Positions 32,024 through 42,233 of a DNA stretch of 64,000 nt are shown piece after piece; the first letter of the stretch is position 1, and each line of letters begins with the position of its first letter. Made by a program: the position numbers and the translations under genes. The notes beneath the pieces were generated by a model. That model saw nothing but the letters and a program-made list of their open reading frames with translations, had not been told where the DNA came from and made no database searches. The DNA is from Nothophaeocryptopus gaeumannii (Eukaryota; Ascomycota; Dothideomycetes; Mycosphaerellales; Mycosphaerellaceae), in the NCBI GenBank assembly GCA_031771865.1, contig JASISA010000041.1, positions 1,798,001 through 1,862,000 of the forward strand, written 5' to 3'.

Positions 32024-33811
32024 ATGAAGGACCAGGATATCCTCAAGTCGAATGCCTCAGTCGACCACCTCGAGCGACAGAAGTCTACGGCAGAGTACGA
32101 GCAAAACGTCGACGCGAGAATTCGCAACCCTCTTGCTCACCTGACCAAGGAGGAGCTGCTGAACCAAGCGGAACTCTTCTGCGACACCTACGGCTTTGAG
32201 GCGGAAAGCACAACTTTTCGGAAAGCAGCTCTACTCGCCCAGCGTCAGGAGCAGTTTGAACAAATCGAAGAACTCACAGAAGATGACAAGATCTATCTTC
32301 GCTTGGAAAAGACGCATCGCTGGAAACTCCCTTGGACATTGTACATGTGCATTGCCGTGGTGTCTCTCGGATCCGCCATCCAAGGCTGGGACAACACTGG
32401 AGCCAATGGCGCCAATCTGAGCTTTCCCGAAGAGTTCGGTATCGAAGACAATGACTGGTTGATTGGTGCCATCAACGCTGGTCCTACGCTCTTCGGGTTA
32501 CTGAGCGCTTGGGCAGCCGACCCTGTCAACAACCTGCTTGGTCGGAGAGGCACCCTCTTCTTCACCAATCTTTTCGTCGTCTTCCCGGTCTTGGCCCAAG
32601 CTTTCACTCAGAATTGGTGGGGACTCATGATTTGTCGTCTGTTCATGGGACTAGGCATGGGCATCAAGATCTCCACGATACCCATCTATACTGCAGAAGT
32701 CGCCCCCACGAACATCAGAGGCGGACTGGTCACCAGCTTCCAGCTTTGGGTCGCATTTGGGATTCTGGTTGGGTTCTCCACCAACCTGATCTTCAAGGAT
32801 GTTGGACGAAACGCATGGCGATTTCAGATGGCCGCTGCCTTCGTACCGGCCGTGCCGATCATGTTACTGATCTGGCTGTGTCCCGAATCTCCGCGTTGGT
32901 ATATGAAGAAGAACCAGTATCGGAAGGCCTTCGAAGCTTTCTGTCGCGTGCGCACCTCGGAGCTCATCGCTGCAAGGGAGCTTTATTTCGCTCACAGTCA
33001 GCTCTTCCAGGAACGCCTAGCCTTTGAAGGCAAGTCACTCGCCACTCGTGCGCTTGAGCTATTCACCATCCCTCGTCTACGAAGAGCAACCTTTGCTTCG
33101 GCTTGGATCGTGATCAGCCAACAATTCTCGGGAATTAACATCATGGCCTTCTACTCATCGACTATCTTCTCGACAGCTGGATATACAGTAACGCAATCCC
33201 TCCTCGCATCCTGGGGCTACGGTCTGATAATGTTCATCTTCGCCGTCCCGGCCGTCTACACCATGGATACCTTCGGAAGACGGAACATGTTGCTCTTCAC
33301 TTTTCCCAACATGGCTTGGTGTCTCCTCGCAGCTGGACTATGCTTCCTCATCTCAGCTGATAACTCTGCCAGAGTCCCGCTCATCGCCTTCTTCATCTAC
33401 CTCTTCACGGCATTCTACGGACCAGGCATCGGACCCATCCCATCGATCTACTTCTCCGAAGCATTTCCACTCTCACACCGCGAAATCGGTGCCGCGTTTT
33501 CGATCTGCGTCAACAACTCTGTCGGAAGCGCCTTATCACTGACCTTCCCCTCTCTGCTGGCCAAGACCACCCCAACTGGTGCGTTCGGGTTCTACGCCGG
33601 GCTGAACCTACTCGCTTTTGTGGTCATCTTCTTTATTGTCCCCGAGACGAAGGAGTTGAGTTTGGAACAGTTGGATTATGTGTTTGGAGTCCCAACGAAT
33701 AGGCATGCGAGGTATCGGGTGAGGACTTGGTTGCCGTGGTTTGTTAAGAGGTGGGTGTTTTGGAAGAGGGGGGAGAGGCTGGTGGAGCTTTATCAGAGGG
33801 AAGAAATATGA
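32024..33811 (+). CDS. MFS sugar/polyol transporter
   Basis: This is a single exon of 595 residues. A hydrophilic N-terminal tail of about 100 residues precedes 12 predicted membrane helices. Sugar-porter hallmarks: 'DNTGANGANLSFP' after TM1, 'NLLGRRGTLF' between TM2 and TM3, 'GLGMGIKISTIPIYTAEVAP' around TM4-5, 'PESPRWYMKK' at the end of the first half, 'FSGINIMAFYSSTIF' in TM7, 'DTFGRRNML' between TM8 and TM9, and 'VPETKELSLEQLD' after TM12. These place it in the sugar porter family (2.A.1.1), probably proton-coupled at the plasma membrane. The long tail and TM1 loop resemble fungal inositol/polyol-type members, but the substrate cannot be read from sequence. Confidence 0.9.
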   Translation: MKDQDILKSNASVDHLERQKSTAEYEQNVDARIRNPLAHLTKEELLNQAELFCDTYGFEAESTTFRKAALLAQRQEQFEQIEELTEDDKIYLRLEKTHRWKLPWTLYMCIAVVSLGSAIQGWDNTGANGANLSFPEEFGIEDNDWLIGAINAGPTLFGLLSAWAADPVNNLLGRRGTLFFTNLFVVFPVLAQAFTQNWWGLMICRLFMGLGMGIKISTIPIYTAEVAPTNIRGGLVTSFQLWVAFGILVGFSTNLIFKDVGRNAWRFQMAAAFVPAVPIMLLIWLCPESPRWYMKKNQYRKAFEAFCRVRTSELIAARELYFAHSQLFQERLAFEGKSLATRALELFTIPRLRRATFASAWIVISQQFSGINIMAFYSSTIFSTAGYTVTQSLLASWGYGLIMFIFAVPAVYTMDTFGRRNMLLFTFPNMAWCLLAAGLCFLISADNSARVPLIAFFIYLFTAFYGPGIGPIPSIYFSEAFPLSHREIGAAFSICVNNSVGSALSLTFPSLLAKTTPTGAFGFYAGLNLLAFVVIFFIVPETKELSLEQLDYVFGVPTNRHARYRVRTWLPWFVKRWVFWKRGERLVELYQREEI

Positions 33812-34078
33812 GTGTGACTGGAGGGAAGAGATATGATTGTGACTGGAGGGGAAAGGCAACATTGAGCTTTGTTCTCAAGCGTGTTCATCCTGCATCGGTG
33901 TGTAGTATTTAATGTATTCTGTGTCGCTCGCAGCGGAAAATGCCAAGCTTTCCAACGGCTCCGCTTTTGAACTCAATCCCTCACTGCCACTTCCAACCTC
34001 CAAAGTTCACCGTATTCTTCTTGAGCATGACCTGGACATGTCGCTTCACTTAACATAAACCGACTGCGTGTAAAGAAG

Positions 34079-35293
34079 ATGCCACCAATGCCTCTGCCCG
34101 ATCATGTTCAGAAGAAGCATTGGGCACCTCTCGCTCCGCGTAAACCTCGCGGTGAGTACATTGCCCAAGCTGACCCAGTAGCAGCACCGTCTGGAGGCGG
34201 TCAAGTCGATGAAGCTGGTAGTGGCTGTTCTCAAGATTCTGCCATCTGCATCGATGACAATGAGCCAGAGCGCGAGTTTGACCAGTCTGGCGGATCTGTT
34301 GTGTTGGCGGAAGAAACCGAGTATACGGAGCCTCCACTCCGAGGACCTTACAGGAAGAATCTCGTTGAGATCGAATCGGCGTAGGCTGAGCCAGCAGAAG
34401 ACGAGCAGAATGTGCATGCCTCGTCGCGAGAATCTGATGTGCAGACCTTGATCAAGCCTGAGCCGATAGAGGTCGAGACCTTTATGGATTCGATGCAAAG
34501 AAGCCAAGGTGGCGGGGCAGGTAGTGGCCTCTGTTAAGATCCTGACATTTCCATCGATGAAGGCTCAGAGTACGAAGACAGCAGACACATGGGATTCGAA
34601 TTCGGAGAGCCACAGGAAGATGGCGGCGATGGGTACGTGGTCGAGTCTATCCTCGGGCACAGGTGGGTGAAGGAGCAAGGCATGCAGTTCAAAGTCAAGT
34701 GGCTGGGCTGGGACGACTACACCTGGGAGCCACCTGAGAACTTCAATGGGCCAAAGATGGTATTGAATAACCTCGAGAATGTGGGACTGGACGTGGGCGT
34801 TCTGTCAAATGGCCATAGTGGTCAGCTGGCGAGCGTGAAAGCCAAGGTTACGCGCACGCAAAACCGTCCTCTCAAATACACACTCTCCGGCATCTATGCT
34901 ACAACACCATCCAGCCGAGGAAGACCGAGAAAGGAAATCCAACAAAAGCGACAAGGTCGCAATCAAGTTACGGCCAGAATAGTCAACACCAAGGGCTCTA
35001 CAGCGCTCCGGACACACAACTGCCCAGATGGAGTACGGCTGAGAGGCGAGCTTGAAGCTGCACGAGCACGTATCTTGGACCTAGAGAATGCTATCCACGT
35101 CGGCCGCCGCGCGTTGAGGGACATACGCCAGCAGATCAACGATATATCTCCACAAGCACAACGCCCAGTCACATCACAAGATCCGCACATGGACGAGCGC
35201 CAGCAACGATTCCACGCAATCGTCACTTCTGGTCCATTCGCTGCACATCACAACAGCCTGCCAAACTTCAGACCGATAAGTCCCCTAAATTGA
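34079..35293 (+). pseudogene. Chromodomain protein gene interrupted by two stop codons
   Basis: One frame runs from ATG 34079 (MPPMPLPDHVQKKHW) to 35293 with two internal stops, TAG at 34382 and TAA near 34535. Between and after the stops the frame still reads sensible protein, including a second copy of an internal motif ('AGSGCSQDSAICIDD' before, 'AGSGLC*DPDISIDE' after), where CAA in the first copy corresponds to TAA in the second. The part after 34589 contains a chromodomain ('YVVESILGHRWVKEQGMQFK', 'VKWLGWDDYTWEPPENF') with the aromatic cage residues, then a Lys/Arg-rich linker and a coiled coil. No splice pair removes both stops in phase. The downstream ORF with its own ATG at 34589 (234 residues) could still be expressed as a chromodomain protein reading methyl-lysine histone marks. 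Confidence 0.65.
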
Positions 35294-36247
35294 AGCATTT
35301 CGAACACAATGGAAATTCTTCGGTTTCCTAAGGACATCATCTCGTACCGGCAGGACCCAGCTTCTGACCACTACCAAACCATCGTCTCATTGGAATACCC
35401 CACGTCGAAACCCTCCTCCCCAAGGCTCCTCACAACAGCCGCCCGACAAACGTCACTCATCTGCGGCGCCCCGCAAGTAACGACCGCCGAATTATTCTCC
35501 GCCGCTCGACTAAACTCCCTCATAACCCCCTCAATACAATTAAGCTGTACTCCTGCGTCTCATACTTCTAAGAGAGGCCTGGGCCCGGGAAGGAGTACAG
35601 TAGAGTGACAGCTGCCAAGCCAATCGCGGAGAATATCACAGGCGCCATGCGCCACAAGGTTTCGCTTCGGAGCTAAAGCACGTCGAAGCGTCGAAGCGTG
35701 GCAGGTACTGTAAGTCTCTTCGGCAGAACACTGCGCTAATGGCTTTCACTTTCGGCTTGTGTAGGTTCAATGTAAACTTTCCGCGGCGAATTGCACGCTG
35801 TTCACCCCCGGCTTCCATGTCGCGGCTGCATGTGAATTCGGGTCTCGACGTGATTGCACACTCAAATCTGCTCACAGAAGGTGTATGCGCCCGACCGGGT
35901 CCCATGTGGGCCTATTGCGCTATTTTCTCACCGTCTCTGGATATGTGACTGAAGCTGCATTGCTTTATAAGTCTGAATTACTCCAAGAAAGCGGAGAGCG
36001 AGGTTGGCGCCAAGAAATGTCCTGGACGCTATTCATGCCTGAGGCAGCAAAATATTGTTTGGCAAGACAGGGACAAACCCCGGCACGACAAATTGAAAAT
36101 ATCATTACGTTGAAACATTACTGCGCTTTGCCTGTTACAAACAGGTCTCTGCGATTATCTATCGGTCTTTCCAGCCACATTAGCCCACGGTCAGTCTTTC
36201 AATCGTAAACGTCGTAGATAGATTGGCCCCATGCTGTATCCGTGAGC
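35294..36247. other. Intergenic, about 0.95 kb
   Basis: Three plus-strand ORFs of 70-107 codons occur but none has a motif or splice partner. Nothing else was recognised. Confidence 0.45.
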
Positions 36248-36961
36248 CTACAGAACAGCCAGAAGCCCAAGGCCAGCCAGCGCAATTCCTTGGCCAATCC
36301 ACCTTACGTCAATCATCCCAGCACCTCCAGAATTGCTGCTCAAGCTAGGAGAAGTAGAGCTGGTCGCAGTGGGCTCACCAACCACCGATGTATAGGTCGA
36401 TGTCGTTGGGCCATTGCTTCCAGTGTAGACCGCTACGCTTGTGATTGTTGAAGGAGCTATCGTACTTGCGGAATTTGATATCGTAATGAGGTAGACCGAT
36501 GTCGCATTTCTTGCTGTGCTAGTCACTGGAACGACGCTGTTGTTCGTGTATGTCCCGAGCTTGGTCGTTGATGCGGATAGAGTGCTGGTCACGCTCGCCG
36601 TGCTTGAAGAAGTAGAGCTCGCTGTAGTATTGCAAATAAGAGAGCCAACCTGGACGGTATTCGTCGATAGCAAGCTCGGTCGCGAGCTATTGAATGGAAA
36701 CCCTCCTGCTCCAGTGAGATTGCCGTATCTGAAAGGATAGCATGTTATTGATTCCAGTGCGACGCCTTCTGCTCCCTTCAGATATAGAGTTGAGACGGCG
36801 TTCAAGGCCTGGTTTGTGTATCGAGTGTTCAGGGGCACATTGATGGTGGCATTTGTGCGTGAGCCAGGACCGTTGTGAGAAGTCTCGACTGTGACAATGG
36901 CTGTTTGCGCAGTTACAACCGCTGCGGCGAGTAGAGCTGAGAGTATGCTTCTTGCAATCAT
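36248..36961 (-). CDS. GPI-anchored Ser/Thr-rich cell-surface protein
   Basis: 237 residues from ATG 36961 (MIARSILSALLAAAVVTAQ), a clear signal peptide. Codons upstream of this ATG stay open for 95 more codons but look non-coding. The mature part has several N-glycosylation sequons, two Cys ('ITCYPF', 'LICNTT') and a long Ser/Thr stretch likely to be O-mannosylated. The C-terminus has a small-residue cleavage region ('SSNSGGAGMID') followed by a hydrophobic tail (IALAGLGLLAVL), the pattern for a GPI anchor. It is probably a cell-wall or plasma-membrane surface protein; no catalytic domain is visible. Confidence 0.75.
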   Translation of the reverse strand: MIARSILSALLAAAVVTAQTAIVTVETSHNGPGSRTNATINVPLNTRYTNQALNAVSTLYLKGAEGVALESITCYPFRYGNLTGAGGFPFNSSRPSLLSTNTVQVGSLICNTTASSTSSSTASVTSTLSASTTKLGTYTNNSVVPVTSTARNATSVYLITISNSASTIAPSTITSVAVYTGSNGPTTSTYTSVVGEPTATSSTSPSLSSNSGGAGMIDVRWIGQGIALAGLGLLAVL

Positions 36962-37544
36962 GTTGTTCTTAGCAATCGACAGTAAGGCTGGAGTATAAGA
37001 AAGTAGATGTGCTGCTGGTCCGTTCCTGCGAAGACGTGGGTAGCTAAAGCTTCGCCAGGTGGAATGGGAACGTGGAAAGCAGTTTGCTGACCCCCGCCAC
37101 CTGTACTCTACTCTGCCTTCGCCTCCATCGTCAGCTTTGTGTCGCTGGATGAGCATAAATAGCAAGTGTTGAGTTTTGCCGCCCGCATGTCCGTACTTTT
37201 GCTTGGCTCTCTGCCATGGTGTGTCTCTGACTTCTGGTCCTGTCACTCCCTTTCCTCTCTCAACACCACAGACGCACTTCTAAGAATATTGCCAGAACAT
37301 CCATCTACTCACTTCAGACGTGCTGTTTTGACATCTGGATACTGCCGGTGTAATCATTCGGATGCCTACAGGATCATGCCACGGGGGAACAGCGCCAGGC
37401 TCCATCAGTATGGAACGCGTTTCGGTACTTCTTCATGTGTTGCAGGAGGACCCCTGAAGAAGCACGTAGCTAAGCCTCCGGCACGGATACGGGCTGTCAG
37501 CTCAAAGCTAATGCGTTCCCTTGGATCCTGTCATGACCGCACTC
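36962..37544. other. Upstream region of the GPI protein gene
   Basis: Promoter of the minus-strand GPI gene and left flank of the TIR element. The ORF at 37166-37561 has no recognisable motif. Confidence 0.45.
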
Positions 37545-38027
37545 TAGTCTCAGAATCTTAGCCTGTCTTGGCGGCTTCGCCTGGACGGTCTGAGGGTCAA
37601 ACCTCGACTTTTCTTTTGCCGATATAACAACGCGTTATATTTTTGTTTGAAATAGATAGGTCTATTCTTTCCCTTACGATCTCTAAAAGTCTCCTTATAA
37701 TTAAAATAAAATTCCTACGTTTATATAGGGGAAAATCCCTTTTGAAGTCGCTATCCGAATCCAACGTAAGACTTAGCGTTTTACTTCTAAATGTATCTCC
37801 TCTTTATACTTCGACTATTTCAAGGATTAAAACAACGACGTCAAGATTTAACGTAATAACTAGGTCGCCGCGTCGGCCGACTCCTAGATTTTGCGTTACG
37901 TTGCTAGCTATTAGATAAAGAAGAATTTGTCTTAGCAACGAAGCAAGTTGATATAGGCTTAGGAGGTGGTTTGCGCCCTCAGACCGTCCAGGCGAAGCCG
38001 CCAAGACGGGCTGAGACTCTGAGACTA
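37545..38027. mobile_element. Non-autonomous TIR element (MITE-like), 483 bp
   Basis: The ends are inverted repeats of 52 bp (37545-37596 and 37976-38027) that match at 49 positions. All three differences are transitions, with A/T always on the left copy. Both ends carry TA, consistent with a TA target-site duplication as in Tc1/mariner/pogo (Fot1) elements. Each repeat contains a small GGCG-GCTT-CGCC hairpin. The interior is A/T- and TpA-rich and has no ORF resembling a transposase. The size, long TIRs and lack of coding capacity are those of a MITE, here apparently RIP-affected. Confidence 0.8.
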
Positions 38028-39332
38028 AGCGGACTCCGCCGCAATCCTGGCTGACAAGTTGATATCCTCGTCCTGAAGCAACCTCACCTCTCGAGAGTCT
38101 TCGATACCTCATCTGCTGCCCTATCGACTGGTGCTGTATCAGCTTGGATATCAATGAAGACATGTCGCTGCCCTCACTCGCTCTCCTGGGCATTATCTTG
38201 AGAGACCGGCCAGGAGACCATAGTGGCCACGATCTTGTCTCAAAGAGTGCACGAAGTCATCAAGCGGAACTGAATTCAACTGCAGCAGCCTATCGATGGC
38301 GTGGAATCGAACATGTCTTTGAGCAAATCGCGGCCATGATTTTCATGGTTGCGGCGTTCTCTTGCCTATCACAGGCTGCTGTGCGGCCCGATTGACGAAG
38401 GACATCTTGAGAAGTTGAGCAGTGTCGAGGAAGCAGGCGCTGAACAGAGTGCTCGGCCCGTGAGTACTATACTGCCCATGAACACTTCATGAAACGAAGA
38501 AGATGCCATTCGTTGCATATAGGCGGATATGGCTTCAACACCTTCTAATGTGCCCACGCACCCGAGCAGCACTTGTCCCGCTTCGGCATTTGCAAAGAGA
38601 ACATCGCCTTCGTACTTTACGGACCGGAAAAGGTGTGCCTGCCGAGAAGCGGATACGCATCCAGGTATGGCATTGTGACCCGGCTCGCATGACTATGTCA
38701 TTGCGATAGACTCCAATGAGACCCATGCTGGTGCTTCTGCTTCTGAACTATTGCTTGGCCTCATCCACATGGCCAGACGTCGGTGCGATCACTCAGACAT
38801 CCTCATTCAATACCGGCGGTTAGCCTCCTCGTTACGAGGTTCTTGAGATGTCCGGAGGATACTAACGAGGCGCAGAATCCTTCAGTTGCCCGCGGCCACC
38901 TCCAGATTTTGTACGCCTCCGCAACTATCTCCACGAACGAGAAGAACCCGCTGTATGAGGTCCAATCCGAAAGCGCGGCACAGCGGCCCTTCTTCTCCAC
39001 AGGTCCCCTCAGTTAATGCAAGTTGCGCACACACGTGCTTTGGAGTGCATCTTGTGCTACCACGTGCAACTGCGGTGATCCTTGAATTACACCTAGATGT
39101 GCAGTCCGCCGCAGGAACGGCGTCGCACTAAGGCGAAATGATTAGGTCCGCACGCTTCGATGTCGCAAGGCACTGCACCAAAGTGTAGCATCTCAAGGTA
39201 GGCCGCCTTTCGTTGCATTGGACTCGGCGCAGTGTTGTACCGCGTTATGGAGACACCAAGATCTATAAGAGACTGGCGTCCTCAACGACCTATTGCTGAG
39301 CGTGTCGCCACTCCACTCAGGTTCCATCCACC
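38028..39332. other. Intergenic, about 1.3 kb
   Basis: This runs from the TIR element to the esterase gene. Only ORFs shorter than 85 codons occur, on both strands, with no recognised motif. A TATA-like 'tctataag' lies about 70 bp before the esterase ATG. The region may hold decayed sequence, but I cannot name an origin. Confidence 0.45.
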
Positions 39333-41201
39333 ATGAGGTCTCTACTTGTCTTTGCAGCAGCTGGTGCTGCTTCTGCAATTCCTGGAGGGAAGATTCCGTA
39401 CAGGCGCGACTCTGCACCCACGGTAAGCGTCAAGAATGGATCGATCGCTGGTCTACATTCGTCTACCTACAATGAGGACCTGTTCCTCGGCATTCCCTTC
39501 GCGCAGCCTTCAGTCGACCAACTTCGATTCCGAAATCCACAAAGCATCAACACGACCTTTGATGGCACCTATCAAGCAACAGAATATGCACCCGAATGCT
39601 TGGGATACGGAGTGAGTCCCGAAGGCCTGGCCGCAAAGTTTGTCAGCGCAGACTGACTGAAAGTACTGCAGTCCGATCAGATCGGGTACCCACAATCCGA
39701 GGACTGCCTGTACCTGAACGTTGTCAGACCATCCGGATACGAAAACCAATCACTTCCCCTTGGAGTCTGGATACATGGAGGAGGACTGTACGAAGGCGGC
39801 ACGAGAGACGAACGATACAACCTGTCGTTCATTGTCCAGAACAGTGTTGAGATTGGCAAGCCTATCATCGCAGCTTCGATCGCGTACAGGCTTGGACCTT
39901 GGGGGTTTTTGCAGTCTCAGGAGGTCAGCGGCAGTGGCAATACCAACATTGGTCTACGAGATCAACGAGTGAGTAGCAATTACATTGTACTCTCAAGGCA
40001 TTTGCTAAATACTGTGCTAGTTGGCCCTACAGTGGATTCAAGAGAACATCGCGGCGTTTGGAGGTGACGCTAGCAAGGTGACGATTTGGGGAGAGAGTAA
40101 GTTCTGAGCACCACATAGAAAATGGCTGCTCACAAAGTGTCAGGTGCTGGAGCGGGCTCAGTTGGCTGGCACATTCTTGCCTACGACGGTCGCGACGATA
40201 ATCTCTTCCGAGCTGGCATCATGGAGTCTGGCAATCCCGTCAACTATGACAGCTACGCAACCGACATTGAACATCAACCTCAATACGACAAGCTGGTCAA
40301 TCTGACGAACTGCACCGACACGATCGACACTCTAGGATGCCTGCGTAGTGTGCCCTTCAACACGATAGCTGCAATCATCAGCAGTACCGACCTCTCATCA
40401 GGCTGGAGCCCAATCGTCGACGGAGACTTCATTCAGCGCTGGGGAAGCATCCAGCTCGCAGAGGGCGCTTTCGTCAAAGTTCCAGTCATCGACGGAGCCA
40501 ACACCGATGAGGGTACCGCATTTGGTCCAACACCTGTCAACTCCGAAGAAGACTTTCTCGGTTGGCTTACCAATTCAAGCGAGAGCACCTACCTTTCCGA
40601 ATACTTCGGCGAGCGAGTCCTAGAAATTTACCCCAACGAACCCGAATACTTCATCCCACCCATCTCCGAACTCCCCGCGAATTACACCTACCCAGCCTCC
40701 TACGGCTCCCAATATCGCCGCAGCGCAGCCTACTACGGCGACGTAGTCATGATCGCCAACCGTCGGGGTACGTGCGAGACCTGGGCGGCAAATGGTATTC
40801 CAGCCTACTCCTACCGCTTCAACACTATCCCCGCCGGGGTCTCTGCCACCACGGGGGTAACCCATTTCCAAGAAGTCGCGTTCGTCTTTGATAATACGCT
40901 CGGTTTGGGGTATGATGAAGAGCACAGCACCGTCAGCCCATTCGCAAACAAGACGAAAAGTTATTACGATCTTGCGGATCTGATGAGCAAATCTTGGGCT
41001 TCGTTTATTCATGACTTGGATCCGAACTATAAGGAGACGAGGCCTGAGTCAGCGCCGCTTTGGCCGGTGTATAGTTTGGACAAGCCGGAGAACATTGTAT
41101 GGGATGCGAATGTTACCGAACTGGCCTTTATTGAGGCGGATACGTGGAGAGCTGAGGTTATCCGGTGGATTTTGGGACATGCGCTTCAATATAAGCGATG
41201 A
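39333..41201 (+). CDS. Secreted type-B carboxylesterase/lipase
   Basis: Exons are 39333-39611, 39672-39968, 40021-40096 and 40144-41201, with introns of 60, 52 and 47 bp, giving 569 residues. The signal peptide is MRSLLVFAAAGAASA. 'LFLGIPFAQP' and 'EDCLYLNVVRP' are family signatures; 'VWIHGGGLYEGG' is the oxyanion-hole segment. The nucleophile motif GESAGAGS is assembled only after splicing, the Ser codon being split by intron 3. 'DGANTDEGTAF' supplies the acidic member and 'GVTHFQEVAFVF' the His. Multiple N-glycosylation sites fit secretion. It hydrolyses carboxylic esters; the natural substrate is unknown. A closing segment 'AEVIRWILGHALQYKR' matches full-length members. Confidence 0.9.
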
Positions 41202-41291
41202 TTACGGCTATAGAACTTGGTGACCAGGCACTCTATATCTCTGATACTCTTCCAAGAGGCATCACATTACCAGACGAGAAGGACATCCAAA

Positions 41292-41942
41292 TCAACCAGC
41301 ACTAGTCCCCTGCAAACTCTCAAACCCAGTAATAACCCACTTTCCTCCTCCTCCTCCCCTCTTCTCCCCATCTATCACCTCCTCCTTGCCCTCAACCTCT
41401 TGTACTTGCATCCCATCCTCCCACTCAAATCTCACAATCCCCGCATTCCTCCTCCTCACCAACCCCACAATCTCATAATTCACAAAAACCTGCGCAGTCA
41501 AATACCTCCTACTTTTCGGTCCTTTCCAATCCGGCACCCTCGCATTCATCGGCGCAGAATTCAGCGTCGTATGCATCTCCTTCACTTCAATTCGTGCATC
41601 TCCATGCCCACCACCGCAGGTTAGTTGGTAGTCGGCGAGTTCGTCCGTGAGGGTCACGCCCATTGGCATTCCGTCGGCACAGGGGCGGAGGAAGGTTTCG
41701 CCGATGCATGTGAGATTCTCTACATCAGGCGCGTGCTTGCGGTTTTCATTCTCGTCGCTATCGGTGTCGAGGTCAATGTTCAAGTTTTCCAGTCTTCGTC
41801 GTTTGATAGCCGTGCCGACTTTGCTTGTTTCCGCATTTCGACATCCACTAAAATCCCATTCATTGACTCGTTCGATGTTCCTTCGCACGCGGGCTTCAAG
41901 TTGGGAGATCGTTTCTTGGTGGGTAGGATTAGATGGTTTCAT
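41292..41942 (-). CDS. Unknown protein (216 residues)
   Basis: The first in-frame ATG is at 41942 (MKPSNPTHQETISQLEARVR). The frame is open further upstream but without another ATG, so a missed 5' exon is possible. It has an N-terminal helix, a basic patch 'IKRRRLENL' that could be a nuclear signal, an acidic stretch, then a beta-rich part with 'YLTAQVFVNYEIVGLVRRR' and a Gly/Lys-rich end. No known domain was recognised. Supported mainly by length and by the coding-like amino-acid composition. Confidence 0.45.
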   Translation of the reverse strand: MKPSNPTHQETISQLEARVRRNIERVNEWDFSGCRNAETSKVGTAIKRRRLENLNIDLDTDSDENENRKHAPDVENLTCIGETFLRPCADGMPMGVTLTDELADYQLTCGGGHGDARIEVKEMHTTLNSAPMNARVPDWKGPKSRRYLTAQVFVNYEIVGLVRRRNAGIVRFEWEDGMQVQEVEGKEEVIDGEKRGGGGGKWVITGFESLQGTSAG

Positions 41943-42233
41943 GGCTCTTTTCTCATGTGCATGTGAAGGTTCGTTGCTCAAGATATGTCCAGTCGTGTTA
42001 TCAGTGTAGTATGAGTACTTTGAAATACAGAATTCGGAGCTGAAAGAGCAGTGAAGTCAAGGTGGAAGGATGAGGTAGGGCTGTCTGGGTCTAGCCTTCT
42101 TCCTAAAGTCAGCGTTGATCGACACCGTCAAACTTTATGCCATGTGCTCTTCCTCAGTCTCAGATTACTCCCGAGACAATCCTCCTTCCTCTTCAGCTAT
42201 CTGACATCTCGCTCAAGACGTTGCTTCTACAGC

